Origin: JANLSE01 sp038214135
Lineage (GTDB): Bacteria; Chloroflexota; Chloroflexia; Chloroflexales; Roseiflexaceae
NCBI GenBank assembly: GCA_038214135.1
Contig: JBBQSD010000034.1
Location: 1-51,036 of the forward strand
Length of the DNA: 51,036 nucleotides
Reading direction: 5' to 3'
Shown: piece after piece, positions 8,266-16,582 of the stretch
How positions within the stretch are numbered: position 1 is the first letter of the stretch
How the letters are laid out: every line of letters begins with the position of its first letter
Notes under the pieces: generated by a model
Told to the model about the DNA's origin: nothing
The model's database searches: none
What the model saw: the letters and a program-made list of their open reading frames with translations, nothing else
Position numbers and translations under genes: made by a program

Positions 8266-8841
8266 ATGACATTTGATCCGCAGGGTGCGGCACCGCAGCG
8301 TAGAGGCGGTGTGCAAACGGTCAAGATGGTGATCAGTGGCGCGGTAAACGCGGGTAAGACCGAGTTTATCAAAAGCATTAGCGAAATCGAGGTTGTCTCG
8401 ACGGAGCGCCGTGCGACTGACGACACGAAGCTGATCAAGAAAGAGACGACGGTTGCGATGGACTTTGGTCGTATCGCGATCTCCGATGATCTTGTTCTGC
8501 ATCTATTTGGTACCCCAGGGCAGAAACGCTTCGATTTCATGTGGGAGATTCTGTCTGAAGGTATGCTTGGCCTCGTCATTTTGGTTGATAGCACTCGCCC
8601 AGAGACATTCCGCGAGACAAACCGAATTATTGATTTCTTTATTTCCTATCGCGATACGCCGTATGTCGTGGCTGCCAATAAGCAGGATAAACCCAATGCT
8701 TGGGCACCCGATGAACTGCGCCTTGCATTGCGCCTACCACCGCAGATCAAGGTATTGCCCTGCCGCGCCAATGATCGCGATAGTGTAAAATCGGTACTGC
8801 TCGAATTGCTTGACGTGATTCTGCAGCGTAGCGAAGATTAA
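8266..8841 (+). CDS. Small Ras-like GTPase (COG2229 type)
   Basis: The 191-residue protein has all G motifs of a small GTPase: P-loop G25-xxxx-GKT (to T32), switch I 'TTVAMDFG' (61-68), switch II 'FGTPGQKRF' (81-89) and 'NKQD' (138-141). 'GTPGQ' in place of the usual DTAGQ is typical of the COG2229 branch that sits beside DUF4388 or roadblock proteins. Such GTPases act as switches with MglB/roadblock-type regulators. No roadblock gene lies here, so the GTPase-activating partner must be elsewhere, or the DUF4388 protein plays that part. A strong terminator follows. Confidence 0.9.
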   Translation: MTFDPQGAAPQRRGGVQTVKMVISGAVNAGKTEFIKSISEIEVVSTERRATDDTKLIKKETTVAMDFGRIAISDDLVLHLFGTPGQKRFDFMWEILSEGMLGLVILVDSTRPETFRETNRIIDFFISYRDTPYVVAANKQDKPNAWAPDELRLALRLPPQIKVLPCRANDRDSVKSVLLELLDVILQRSED

Positions 8842-8871
8842 TTGCTCATACCAGTGGCGATGGGTATACAT

Positions 8872-8905
8872 AAGGCGTGAATGCATGACGATGCATTCGC
8901 GCCTT
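8872..8905 (+). terminator. Rho-independent-type terminator after the GTPase gene
   Basis: AAGGCGTGAATGCAT (8872-8886) pairs with ATGCATTCGCGCCTT (8891-8905) over a GACG loop, a 15-bp stem with one T-G pair. ATTTGTG follows. It ends the DUF4388-GTPase transcript. Confidence 0.75.
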
Positions 8906-8959
8906 ATTTGTGCCACTCAGAAGTAATGATTCGGCACCAGACGCGAAAGATGAAGTGTT

Positions 8960-9916
8960 GTGCAAGTATCATATGATCATCAGAGCACCCATCGCTCTGC
9001 TATTCAGGTGGCGTTGCTCCGCTGGTTTGCTGCGCATGCCCGCGATCTGCCCTGGCGTCATACGCGCGATCCCTATCGGATCATGGTTTCGGAAATCATG
9101 CTTCAGCAGACGCAAGTTGACCGTGTTATTCCAAAGTACCATGCCTTTCTTGAGCAATTTCCTACCCTGGAGTCATTGGCGGCTGCGCCAACTGCTGAGG
9201 TTATTCGGGCCTGGGCTGGGTTGGGCTATAATCGCCGAGCTGTCAATATGCAACGGGCCGCACGGGCTGTGCTGGAACAGCATGCAGGGCGGTTTCCACA
9301 AGCTGTGGCTGTCTTGCTTGATCTGCCAGGAATTGGCCCATACACAGCTGGTGCAATTGCCTGCTTCGCCTTTGAGCAGGATGTTGCTTTTCTGGATACC
9401 AATATTCGGCGGGTTGTGCGGCGGTTGCTTGTTGCTGCTGATGCAGCGCCATCCGAGCGTGAACTCGTTGGCGTTGCACAGTCGATCATTCCGCCTGGGC
9501 AAGGCTGGCTGTGGAACCAGGCGATCATGGAGCTTGGTGCGCTGATCTGTACGGCGGCAACGCCTGCGTGTTGGCGCTGCCCGCTTTGTGATATGTGCCT
9601 TGATTATGCTGCTCGCCAACAGGCCGATACGCAGGCATTGGATCTATTCCTGGCTGGTGAACCCGCTCGACGCCCGTTGAAACGAGTTGCCGAAAAACGC
9701 GAGACACCATATGCTGGATCCTCGCGCTTCTATCGTGGGCGGGTTGTTGATGTATTGAGGCGTGTTCCAGATGGGCTCACATTCAGTAGCCTTGGCCCAC
9801 TTCTCAAAGAAACATACACCGATGCTGATGATAGCTGGCTGCGTGATCTGCTTGCTGGATTAGTTCGCGATGGCCTGGTTGTTCTGGAACAGGATTGGGT
9901 GCGCTTGCCCGATTGA
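8960..9916 (+). CDS. mutY: A/G-specific adenine DNA glycosylase
   Basis: MutY removes adenine mispaired with 8-oxoguanine. The 318-residue protein shows catalytic E45 in 'SEIMLQQTQV', the helix-hairpin-helix 'DLPGIGPYTAGAI' (121-133), catalytic D146 in 'FLDTNIRRV', and the iron-sulfur cluster ligands C197-x6-C204-x2-C207-x5-C213. C210 lies inside the last spacing. After residue 220 it lacks a clear NUDIX-like 8-oxoG recognition domain and instead ends in a short winged-helix-like region, as in other short MutY proteins. GTG 8960 is the first possible start after an in-frame stop; a GTG about 48 bases later is an alternative. The gene stands alone. Confidence 0.93.
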   Translation: MQVSYDHQSTHRSAIQVALLRWFAAHARDLPWRHTRDPYRIMVSEIMLQQTQVDRVIPKYHAFLEQFPTLESLAAAPTAEVIRAWAGLGYNRRAVNMQRAARAVLEQHAGRFPQAVAVLLDLPGIGPYTAGAIACFAFEQDVAFLDTNIRRVVRRLLVAADAAPSERELVGVAQSIIPPGQGWLWNQAIMELGALICTAATPACWRCPLCDMCLDYAARQQADTQALDLFLAGEPARRPLKRVAEKRETPYAGSSRFYRGRVVDVLRRVPDGLTFSSLGPLLKETYTDADDSWLRDLLAGLVRDGLVVLEQDWVRLPD

Positions 9917-9952
9917 TTCACATCATTTACCATCGAAGGAAACATGTTTGTT

Positions 9953-9978
9953 CGCAGATTACGCAGATTATACAGATT
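9953..9978 (+). repeat. GCAGATTAC 9-base tandem repeat
   Basis: Three units with a 9-base period (GCAGATTAC, GCAGATTAT, ACAGATTGT) follow mutY. The first 17 bases from 9953 are the exact reverse complement of 3984-4000. It is a dispersed intergenic element. Confidence 0.6.
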
Positions 9979-10028
9979 GTAGAAACTTCTTCTCACGGTT
10001 TGATCCGAATGAAGCCATAAGAGAGCCT

Positions 10029-10802
10029 ATGATACCTTGTGTCCTTGCCGCAACACACCACGATCCAGATGGACGCTTGCTCGATCAGACGGCGCGCATG
10101 CTGCCGATTCTGCTGGAACATTTTTCTGGAATTGCGGTGCATGCAACCGATGTGACCGATCAACGAGGGTTGGATCTGCTTGTACAGTCAGGTGTACATG
10201 TTCGACAAGCGCCTCCAGCCGGGCATTTGTTGCTTGGCCAGGCTCGCCGAGGAGCCGTTGAGTTTGCGCTAGAACTGGATTCGGATTTCGTGCTGTTTTG
10301 TGATCTGGATCGGATGCTACACTGGGCCGAATATCAGCCTGCTGAGCTTGCTCGCTGTGTGCTGCGTATTCCGGAACATGATTTCACGGTGATTGGGCGG
10401 ACAGCGCGAGCCTTTGCAACACACCCACGCACCCAGCGTGATACAGAGGCAATTGTGAACCAGGTGTTCGCCCAGGTGAGCGGTCAGGCATGGGATGTTA
10501 CTGCTGCTGCCCGTGGCCTCAGCCGGCGTGCGGCGCAAGCAATTGTGAGCGGATGCGTGGAGGATAGTGTTGGTACCGATACCGCTTGGCCGCTGTTTTT
10601 GATGCGAACGGAAGCCTACTCGCTTGGTTACTTCGAGACGGAAGGGATGGAATTTGAAACCCCCGACCGTTTCGGCGATCAGGTTGAGGCACTGGGTGGA
10701 TTAGCAGCATGGATGGAACGCCTTGATCTAGATGTTCGCGAATGGGCATTGCGCCTCGAGATTGCACGTGCGGAAGTGGCGGCGATACAATCATATATGT
10801 AG
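10029..10802 (+). CDS. Glycosyltransferase-like protein with DxD motif
   Basis: The 257-residue protein begins with a hydrophobic strand 'MIPCVLAATH' and contains 'DSDFVLFCDLDRMLHW', where D92-L93-D94 ends a strand as in the metal-binding DxD of GT-A glycosyltransferases. A later 'DSVGTDTAWPLFLMRTEAYSLGYF' could form the acceptor side. There is no membrane helix or signal peptide. I do not recognise the exact family or substrate; an uncatalytic nucleotide-sugar-binding fold is possible. ATG 10029 was chosen over upstream in-frame codons because the earlier sequence is repeat DNA. It precedes proS by about 100 bases. Confidence 0.55.
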   Translation: MIPCVLAATHHDPDGRLLDQTARMLPILLEHFSGIAVHATDVTDQRGLDLLVQSGVHVRQAPPAGHLLLGQARRGAVEFALELDSDFVLFCDLDRMLHWAEYQPAELARCVLRIPEHDFTVIGRTARAFATHPRTQRDTEAIVNQVFAQVSGQAWDVTAAARGLSRRAAQAIVSGCVEDSVGTDTAWPLFLMRTEAYSLGYFETEGMEFETPDRFGDQVEALGGLAAWMERLDLDVREWALRLEIARAEVAAIQSYM

Positions 10803-10836
10803 TGATAATAGGCAGTGATAATAGGCAGTAATAATG
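10801..10836 (+). repeat. 13-base tandem repeat
   Basis: AGTGATAATAGGC occurs twice in direct tandem (10801-10826), followed by a partial third unit AGTAATAATG. It overlaps the stop codon of the glycosyltransferase-like gene and lies just upstream of the proS promoter. Confidence 0.7.
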
Positions 10837-10848
10837 ATACACGTGCTA

Positions 10849-10857
10849 TGGTACAAT
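10849..10857 (+). promoter_or_regulatory. Extended -10 promoter element for proS
   Basis: TGGTACAAT reads as a TGn extension plus a TACAAT -10 box. No good -35 is visible 17 bases upstream. The same TGGTACAAT occurs upstream of pdxS on the other strand. Transcription would begin about 40 bases before proS. Confidence 0.4.
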
Positions 10858-10904
10858 CATCCATCTTGAGTGCCCTAAGCCCCACCTGTTGAGGAAATAA
10901 CGAT

Positions 10905-12347
10905 ATGCCAAAAGAGGGAATTACTCCGCGGGAAAAAGATTATTCACAGTGGTATCTCGACATCGTCAAGAATGCCGATCTGGCCGACTATGCCGAAGTT
11001 GTTCGTGGCTGTATTGTGTTCAAGCCAACTGGCTATGCGATCTGGGAGGGCATCCAGAGCGGCCTTGACCAGCGGATTAAAGCAACCGGCCATGTGAATG
11101 CCTACTTCCCATTGCTCATTCCGAAGAGCTTCCTGATGCGCGAAGCCGAGCATGTCGAAGGCTTTGCTCCTGAGGTTGCTGAGGTCACACGTGGTGGTGG
11201 CGAGGAATTGGCCGAGCCATATGTGATTCGGCCTACATCGGAAACGATTATTGGTTACTTCTATGCGAAGTGGATTCGGAGCTGGCGCGATCTGCCGCTG
11301 CTGATCAATCAGTGGGCGAATGTGGTGCGATGGGAGATGCGCACCCGGCCATTCCTGCGCACTGCCGAATTCCTCTGGCAAGAAGGCCATACCGTCCATG
11401 TCGATGAAGCCGATGCCGAACGCGAGACACTTCTCGTTCTGCATGACATCTATGCCGACTTTGTTGAAAAAGAGTTGGCTGTGCCAGTCATTCGTGGCCT
11501 CAAAACCGAAAAAGAGAAGTTCCCCGGTGCGCTGCGCTCCTACTGTATCGAAGCAATGATGCAGGATGGCCGTGCGCTTCAGGCAGGAACTTCACATAAT
11601 CTCGGCCAGAACTTTGCCAAAGCCTTTAATATCACCTATACCGACCAGAATAATACGGTTCAACACGCCTGGACGACGAGCTGGGGTGTGAGCACACGCC
11701 TGATTGGCGCACTGATTATGGCCCATTCTGATGATGAGGGCCTGGTTATTCCGCCGCGTCTTGCACCAACCCAGGTTGTGGTCGTGCCGATTTGCAAGAA
11801 CGACACCGAGCGCCGTTTGGTGATGGATGCGATTGATCGGATCACTACTGGTTGGAAGGGCCGTTTGCGCTTCAAGATCGATGATCGGGATAATCTGACG
11901 CCTGGCTATAAATTCAACGAATGGGAGCTGAAGGGTATTCCAATTCGGGTTGAGGTTGGGCCGAAGGATGTTGAGAAGGGTAGCGTTGCCGTTGCCCGCC
12001 GCGATGTGCCTGGGAAAGCTGGCAAATCGTTCGTTCCGCAGGAAGGTCTAACCGAGCGGCTAGAGGCATTGCTCGCTGAGATACAGCAAGCGCTGTACGA
12101 CCGCGCATTGGCTTTCCGTGCCGAACGAACTGCCGATGTCAACAGCTATGAGGAATTGAAACAGCAGGTTGAACGCGGGTTTGCACGCTGCTATTGGGCT
12201 GGATCGGATGAGGACGAGAAACGAATCCAGGATGAGACCCGTGCGACTATTCGCTGTATTCCGCTCGATCAATCTGGCGTGCCTGGAACATGTGTGTATA
12301 CAGGCAAAGAGGCGACCCAACAGGTCATTTTTGCACGGGCGTATTGA
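10905..12347 (+). CDS. proS: Prolyl-tRNA synthetase, archaeal/eukaryal-type
   Basis: ProS charges tRNA-Pro with proline. The 480-residue length, lack of the bacterial editing insertion and C-terminal end '...VIFARAY' mark the short eukaryote/archaea-like class rather than the 560-plus-residue bacterial class. Class II motif 1 surrounds 'NAYFPLLIPKSFL', motif 2 is 'VVRWEMRTRPFLRTAEF' followed by 'WQEGHTVH', and motif 3 is in the 'TSWGVSTRLIGALIM' region. The anticodon-binding domain follows from about residue 285. Lack of the INS domain implies that mischarged Ala-tRNA-Pro must be cleared by another enzyme, if at all. The ATG follows GAGGAA at 8 bases. Confidence 0.96.
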   Translation: MPKEGITPREKDYSQWYLDIVKNADLADYAEVVRGCIVFKPTGYAIWEGIQSGLDQRIKATGHVNAYFPLLIPKSFLMREAEHVEGFAPEVAEVTRGGGEELAEPYVIRPTSETIIGYFYAKWIRSWRDLPLLINQWANVVRWEMRTRPFLRTAEFLWQEGHTVHVDEADAERETLLVLHDIYADFVEKELAVPVIRGLKTEKEKFPGALRSYCIEAMMQDGRALQAGTSHNLGQNFAKAFNITYTDQNNTVQHAWTTSWGVSTRLIGALIMAHSDDEGLVIPPRLAPTQVVVVPICKNDTERRLVMDAIDRITTGWKGRLRFKIDDRDNLTPGYKFNEWELKGIPIRVEVGPKDVEKGSVAVARRDVPGKAGKSFVPQEGLTERLEALLAEIQQALYDRALAFRAERTADVNSYEELKQQVERGFARCYWAGSDEDEKRIQDETRATIRCIPLDQSGVPGTCVYTGKEATQQVIFARAY

Positions 12348-12354
12348 GTATCGC

Positions 12355-12395
12355 CCTCATCCCCTGCCCCTTCTCCGATTGCCAGGGAGAAGGGG
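12355..12395. terminator. CCCTCATCCCC-type hairpin after proS
   Basis: CCCCTTCTCC (12367-12376) pairs with GGAGAAGGGG (12386-12395) in the gap between convergent proS and pcp. A related element, CCCTCACCCCC with inner CCTCTCCC, sits at 35533-35588. It can act as a two-way terminator but is probably a dispersed repeat. Confidence 0.5.
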
Positions 12396-12416
12396 AATAC
12401 TGCATGTTTGAAACTC

Positions 12417-13043
12417 TCAGGCTGTGGCCAATTCATTCACAAGCACACCCAGCGCAGCCTGGAGGCCAACGACCATTGTGTTGAGTGACATTGAGGGAAT
12501 TGCACGAGCAGATTGTGCTGCCAATTCAGGTGTGGCCGGCACATGAATGAACCCAGCACGAGTTGCGAGGCCGAGTGTCTCACAGGCATGGCGGGCAGTA
12601 TAGAAGATCAGATTGCAGAGATATGCTCCGGCGCTGAGTGATAGCTCTGCTGGCGTTCCAACCGCAATACAGGCTTCCTGCATTGCACGCATAGGCAATG
12701 TGCTGAAATAGGCTGCTGGCCCATTCGACACAATTGGTGCATCGATCAGTTGATCTCCGGCATTATCGGTGATGCGGAAATCGGCCAGATTGATTGCAAT
12801 ACGTTCGAATGAAATCTGTGCGCGGCCTTCGGCAAGCCCCAACATGATGCACCAATCCGGCTGATGTTCGATGAGTAGTTGCTGAATCTGCTGTGGGACA
12901 TGGCGTGCAGCGACTGGCAGAATAGCTGTGATGATCTCGGCACCAGCAATGCCATCGTGCGCGAGATGTTGTACAAGCTGCTGCGATGGGTTCACCAGGG
13001 CGCTGCCAAATGGTTCAAAGCCGGTCAGTAGAATGCGGGCCAT
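12417..13043 (-). CDS. pcp: Pyroglutamyl-peptidase I
   Basis: Pcp removes N-terminal pyroglutamate from peptides in the cytosol (peptidase family C15). The 208-residue protein starts MARILLTGFEPFG, the family opening. The catalytic triad is visible as Glu in 'ISFERIAINLADFRI', Cys in 'GAYLCNLIFYTA' and His in 'GFIHVPATPE'. Length matches the family. I placed the start at ATG 13043; a longer in-frame extension to 13160 would run through the intergenic palindrome. It is divergent from the FGGY kinase gene. Confidence 0.95.
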   Translation of the reverse strand: MARILLTGFEPFGSALVNPSQQLVQHLAHDGIAGAEIITAILPVAARHVPQQIQQLLIEHQPDWCIMLGLAEGRAQISFERIAINLADFRITDNAGDQLIDAPIVSNGPAAYFSTLPMRAMQEACIAVGTPAELSLSAGAYLCNLIFYTARHACETLGLATRAGFIHVPATPELAAQSARAIPSMSLNTMVVGLQAALGVLVNELATA

Positions 13044-13131
13044 GTATTGATCCTTTTCACATTCGCGGTAGGTATAGCATAGCAACAACGCGGTTGCGCC
13101 GGAGCGATCCATCAATAGGGTTACAAGCCGC

Positions 13132-13155
13132 ACCGGCGCGATATATCGCGCCGGT
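13132..13155. promoter_or_regulatory. 24-bp perfect palindrome between pcp and FGGY kinase
   Basis: ACCGGCGCGATA is followed immediately by its exact reverse complement, giving a 24-base perfect palindrome with no spacer. It lies in the divergent promoter region. It could be an operator for a dimeric regulator of the sugar kinase, or a cruciform-type extragenic palindrome. Confidence 0.5.
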
Positions 13156-13250
13156 ACCATCCATCAAATGAAGATGGCTACAACACGCCCGGATCATACC
13201 ATACTCCGGATGAAAGTCAAAAAATGGTTTATTTTCGAGAGGATGCTGGC

Positions 13251-14738
13251 ATGCCTGTGACGATGGCGTCTGGTGTTGAAGGGCCATTGGTTCTGACGAT
13301 TGATATCGGCAGTTCATCGGTTCGCACGATGCTGTTTGATGTCTATGGACATGCAGTGGCGCAGTTCGGGGTACGTGAAGCATATGAACTGCATGCCGGC
13401 CCCGATGGCACATCGGTGGATGATCCAGATGCTGCACTTGAGCGTGTCTTTCGCTGTATTGACGAACTGTTGGCCGATGCTGGCCCGCTTGCTGGCGCAA
13501 TTGGTGCCGTTGCGATCGATACGCTTGTCTCGAATTTTATTGCAATTGATGACAATGGGCGGCCACTTACGCCATTGATAGGCTACGCAGATACGCGCAA
13601 TGATGCCGATGCAGCGCACCTGCGCCAGACGCTTGATGAGCCACTGATTCATCAGCGCACTGGTTGCCTATTGCGGACATCCTACTGGCCAGCGCGATTG
13701 GCTTGGCTGAAGCGCACTCAACCAGATGTCTGGCGTATGGCAGCTCGCTTCATAACGTTGGGCGAGTATCTTGAACTACGACTGTTTGGCACCTGCCGCG
13801 CTGGCCTTTCCCCAGCTTCCTGGACGGGCATGCTCGACCGAACCCGGCTTGTTTGGGATACGCCATTGTTGGACGATCTTGGTGTTGAGCAGAAACAATT
13901 CTCGCCATTAGCCAACACCAGCGATCCGATCCATGGGCTGCGCGAGCCATTTGGATCACGCTGGCCGACATTACGAGATGTGCCGTGGTTTCCAGCCATT
14001 GGCGATGGAGCTGCTGCAAATATTGGCAGTGGCTGTGCTTCACCAGATCGGGTTGCGTTGACGGTTGGGACGACAGGGGCTTTGCGAATTGTACGGAACA
14101 TCGTAGCGGATGTACCAGCAGGATTGTGGTGTTATCGGGTTGATGCTCAGCGTGCATTGGTTGGTGGGGCCACGAGTGAGGGTGGCAATGTGTATGCCTG
14201 GTTGCGGCGCACACTACAACTTCCAGAACCACAAGAAGTCGAGCAGAGCCTTACACACATGCTGCCTGATGCACACGGCCTGACGATATTGCCATTATGG
14301 GCTGGCGAACGTAGCCCTGGTTGGGCAGGCAATGCCAAGGCCAGTATTACTGGGATGACGATGGCAACTACACCGATTGAGATCCTGCGCGCCAGCCTCG
14401 AAGGGGTTGCGTATCGCTTCGCATTAATCGCGGAACGTTTGTTGGCGGGCACCGAACAGGCTCAGATTGTTGTGAGCGGTGGCGGGTTGCATCAATCTGC
14501 GGCGTGGACACAGATTGTCGCGGATGTGCTTGGGCGAGCGCTGATTCTCTCGCAGGAGCCCGAAGCAACCAGCCGTGGCGCGGCATTGCTGGCCCTAGAG
14601 GCCATCGGTGCCATCACCGATGTGGCAACACTGCCAGCCAATGATGGTGCAATCATTATGCCCAATCTGGAGCATTATGCCGTATACCAGGGTGCCATTG
14701 AGCGGCAACGCCAACTATATGATCTATTGATTGGTTAG
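13251..14738 (+). CDS. FGGY-family carbohydrate kinase (gluconokinase/xylulokinase-like)
   Basis: The 495-residue protein has the two-lobed FGGY fold. The N-terminal phosphate-1 motif is 'LTIDIGSSSVRTMLFD', the region 'AVAIDTLVSNFIAID' follows the family order, and the ATP-lobe motifs are 'LTVGTTGALRI' and 'QIVVSGGGLHQSAAWTQIVADVLGRAL'. The closest pattern I recall is the gluconokinase/xylulokinase branch; the sugar is not certain. I chose ATG 13251 because GAGAGGA lies 7 bases upstream; ATG 13224 has no such site. No isomerase or transporter adjoins it. It ends tail-to-tail with the P-loop kinase gene, overlapping by 4 bases. Confidence 0.87.
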   Translation: MPVTMASGVEGPLVLTIDIGSSSVRTMLFDVYGHAVAQFGVREAYELHAGPDGTSVDDPDAALERVFRCIDELLADAGPLAGAIGAVAIDTLVSNFIAIDDNGRPLTPLIGYADTRNDADAAHLRQTLDEPLIHQRTGCLLRTSYWPARLAWLKRTQPDVWRMAARFITLGEYLELRLFGTCRAGLSPASWTGMLDRTRLVWDTPLLDDLGVEQKQFSPLANTSDPIHGLREPFGSRWPTLRDVPWFPAIGDGAAANIGSGCASPDRVALTVGTTGALRIVRNIVADVPAGLWCYRVDAQRALVGGATSEGGNVYAWLRRTLQLPEPQEVEQSLTHMLPDAHGLTILPLWAGERSPGWAGNAKASITGMTMATTPIEILRASLEGVAYRFALIAERLLAGTEQAQIVVSGGGLHQSAAWTQIVADVLGRALILSQEPEATSRGAALLALEAIGAITDVATLPANDGAIIMPNLEHYAVYQGAIERQRQLYDLLIG

Positions 14739-15292
14739 GAAGTCGTGCTCTGTTCGATCCAGGCCAGGATGCGGCGAACAACCTCATCGAGGGGGGCGAT
14801 GGTATCGACAAGGAGATACGGTTCGCCAATCGGATAATTTGAGATCTGGTTTCTCCGTTGCAGGTGATCTTCGAGATGTGACCAACTCGTGACATGATGA
14901 GCTGGTAGGCGTAGAGCGCTGCGCTGCTCGATCCGGCGCTGCCATTCGCCCTGTGATGAGCAAAAGCACTCAATCACAACCAAGCGTGCGGTTGTATCAT
15001 GGGCCACACATGCAGCAGCTGTATAGCCAACTGGTTCACTAAGCGGGCTATCACAGATGACGCTCAACCCTTGGAGGAGTTGCCGCCGCGCAATATTGAA
15101 CATGGTCGTGTAGGCCAACCCACCTGGATCGGTGCAATGGCCATCAAGAATATCCTTGATGTCGTCTTTGTCGATCACTGGAATGCCAAGATGGCGACCA
15201 AGCGCACGCCCGACAACACTCTTGCCAGAGCCTGGGTTTCCTTTGAGGGCAATTAGCAATGGGGGTTTCGGCTGTGGGATGGGGGCGATCAT
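14735..15292 (-). CDS. P-loop kinase (AAA_33-like), unknown substrate
   Basis: The 185-residue protein has a Walker A 'GNPGSGKS', a following 'VIDKDDIKDIL' typical of small-molecule kinases such as gluconate or chloramphenicol kinases, and an Arg-rich lid 'EWQRRIEQRSALRLP'. It ends '...RILAWIEQSTTS'. I do not recognise the substrate. Its ATG overlaps the stop codon of the upstream DsbA-like gene (ATGA), showing translational coupling. The 3' end overlaps the convergent FGGY kinase gene by 4 bases. Confidence 0.75.
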   Translation of the reverse strand: MIAPIPQPKPPLLIALKGNPGSGKSVVGRALGRHLGIPVIDKDDIKDILDGHCTDPGGLAYTTMFNIARRQLLQGLSVICDSPLSEPVGYTAAACVAHDTTARLVVIECFCSSQGEWQRRIEQRSALRLPAHHVTSWSHLEDHLQRRNQISNYPIGEPYLLVDTIAPLDEVVRRILAWIEQSTTS

Positions 15293-15990
15293 CGCGATAA
15301 CAGGTTATCAAAGATTTGTTTCCAGTTTTCGAATGGGCGAGCACCAAGCAGCAACTGCCCATTGACAAGAAATGCTGGTGTGCTATTGATGCCTTTGTCC
15401 GTCGCAGCGCGTACATCGGCCTGAATCTGCGTGGCATGACGGCCTGTTTCAATGCAGCGCTGCAATCCAGCACTATCCAGTTTAAGTTCATCCGCATAGC
15501 GTACAAATGTTGTGAGATCGCTTGCATCGCCAGTGCCCCATTCGCGGGTTGCCTGACCGTTGAACAGGCGGTTGTGCATCTCCCAGAAGTGGCCCTGTTC
15601 TGCGGCGCAGTTGGCGGCGTGTGCGGCTTGCAGCGCACCAGGGTGGATCGATGTCAGTGGCAGATCGCGGAAAATAACATACACTTTGCCGGTTTTGATA
15701 TATTGTTCTTCGATCTGCGGTTCGGCCTCGCGGAAAAATTGTAGGCAGTAGGGGCACTGGTAATCGCTATATTCGATGACAACAATTGGGGCGCGTGGAT
15801 CGCCCTGGGCGCGTGCATTTGGCATCTGCTCGGAGAGCAGCGGGGTTGTGTTAGGCTGAATGAGTGCGGTAGTGCCGGGCAGGGATTGTGGCGGATCTAG
15901 CTGGCCAAGGCGCGCAGGGGCTTCTGGCCCGCATGCCGTAACGAGCAGAAGTGTAAAGAGAATAGCAAGCGAGCGCATGGTTGTGTGCAT
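15289..15990 (-). CDS. DsbA-like thioredoxin-fold lipoprotein
   Basis: The 233-residue protein has a lipoprotein signal: an Arg, a hydrophobic run and lipobox LVTAC with lipidated C20. After a Pro-rich linker, a DsbA/thioredoxin fold begins near residue 65 with the redox motif C79-P-Y-C82 and ends with cis-Pro in 'NSTPAFLVNG'. It probably makes or repairs disulfides in exported proteins at the outer face of the membrane. No DsbB or VKOR partner is nearby. It is translationally coupled to the kinase gene downstream, a link I cannot explain functionally. Confidence 0.9.
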   Translation of the reverse strand: MHTTMRSLAILFTLLLVTACGPEAPARLGQLDPPQSLPGTTALIQPNTTPLLSEQMPNARAQGDPRAPIVVIEYSDYQCPYCLQFFREAEPQIEEQYIKTGKVYVIFRDLPLTSIHPGALQAAHAANCAAEQGHFWEMHNRLFNGQATREWGTGDASDLTTFVRYADELKLDSAGLQRCIETGRHATQIQADVRAATDKGINSTPAFLVNGQLLLGARPFENWKQIFDNLLSR

Positions 15991-16022
15991 GGTAAAGATC
16001 CGGTATTGTTATTCCCACCTAC

Positions 16023-16040
16023 CGCAGGCTTCAGCCTGCG
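16023..16040. repeat. CGCAGGCTTCAGCCTGCG palindrome
   Basis: This 18-base near-perfect palindrome lies between the zinc-ribbon gene and the DsbA-like gene on the minus strand. It belongs to the CGCAGGCT element family seen at 6285, 17700, 24709 and 24764 and may act as a weak terminator or RNA stabiliser. Confidence 0.6.
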
Positions 16041-16058
16041 ACTAGGGTTGATCCGCTC

Positions 16059-16568
16059 TCAGCGCTCATACAATTCAATCTGCGCCTGATCCTGTGTTCG
16101 GCGGAGGCTCCCCCGAATAAGCCCGCCTGTGCCATCATCGGCGCAATAGGGGCAGATCGACCAGGTAAGATCAATGACTTTATCGCACACATTACAGCGG
16201 CGGCGCAGGGCGGTATGGCAATGTGGGCAGACAACAAAATCAGGTTCAATGCTGCGTTGGCAATGTGGGCATGTATACTTTTCGTCCATGTCGCGCCGTA
16301 GATACTCTTCTTCCAGGCGGCGCTCATAGAGTTCAGCAAGCGTCTGGCGTGGGCGCAGAATGAGATGCAGTATCACACCGGCAAATGGCAGAATCAGGGC
16401 TAGGGAGACTGCCAGTACCTGTACAAGCACATTCTCGCTGCGATCATGAATGTCGCGGTAGGTCCATAATACAGAAGCGGCCCATAGCAGCACAATATAT
16501 GTGCCAAGCAGCCAGCCAATAGCAGTAATAATCGGAACGAGGTTCGTAATCAGGCTTTGTATATCCAA
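16059..16568 (-). CDS. Two-helix membrane protein with double zinc ribbon
   Basis: The 169-residue protein has two membrane helices (about 10-35 and 47-70), a charged linker, and a cytosolic double zinc ribbon with CPHC, CPHC, CNVC and CPYC pairs between about 99 and 142. Eight cysteines could bind two zinc ions. The function is unknown; similar proteins are common next to housekeeping genes in Chloroflexota. The likely start is TTG 16568, since the first methionine codon in frame is well inside. The 14-base gap to darA suggests one operon tmk-darA-zinc-ribbon. Confidence 0.7.
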   Translation of the reverse strand: MDIQSLITNLVPIITAIGWLLGTYIVLLWAASVLWTYRDIHDRSENVLVQVLAVSLALILPFAGVILHLILRPRQTLAELYERRLEEEYLRRDMDEKYTCPHCQRSIEPDFVVCPHCHTALRRRCNVCDKVIDLTWSICPYCADDGTGGLIRGSLRRTQDQAQIELYER

Positions 16569-16582
16569 AATAACCGCTTTCT

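Noticed and set aside
8910..9545. A 211-codon plus-strand frame at the start of mutY
   Set aside because: It runs in another frame over well-conserved MutY codons including the catalytic and iron-sulfur motifs; its own translation resembles nothing.
13251..14738. Rhamnulokinase for the downstream deoxysugar locus
   Set aside because: The FGGY kinase resembles the gluconokinase/xylulokinase branch and lies 12 kb away among unrelated genes, so I left its sugar open.
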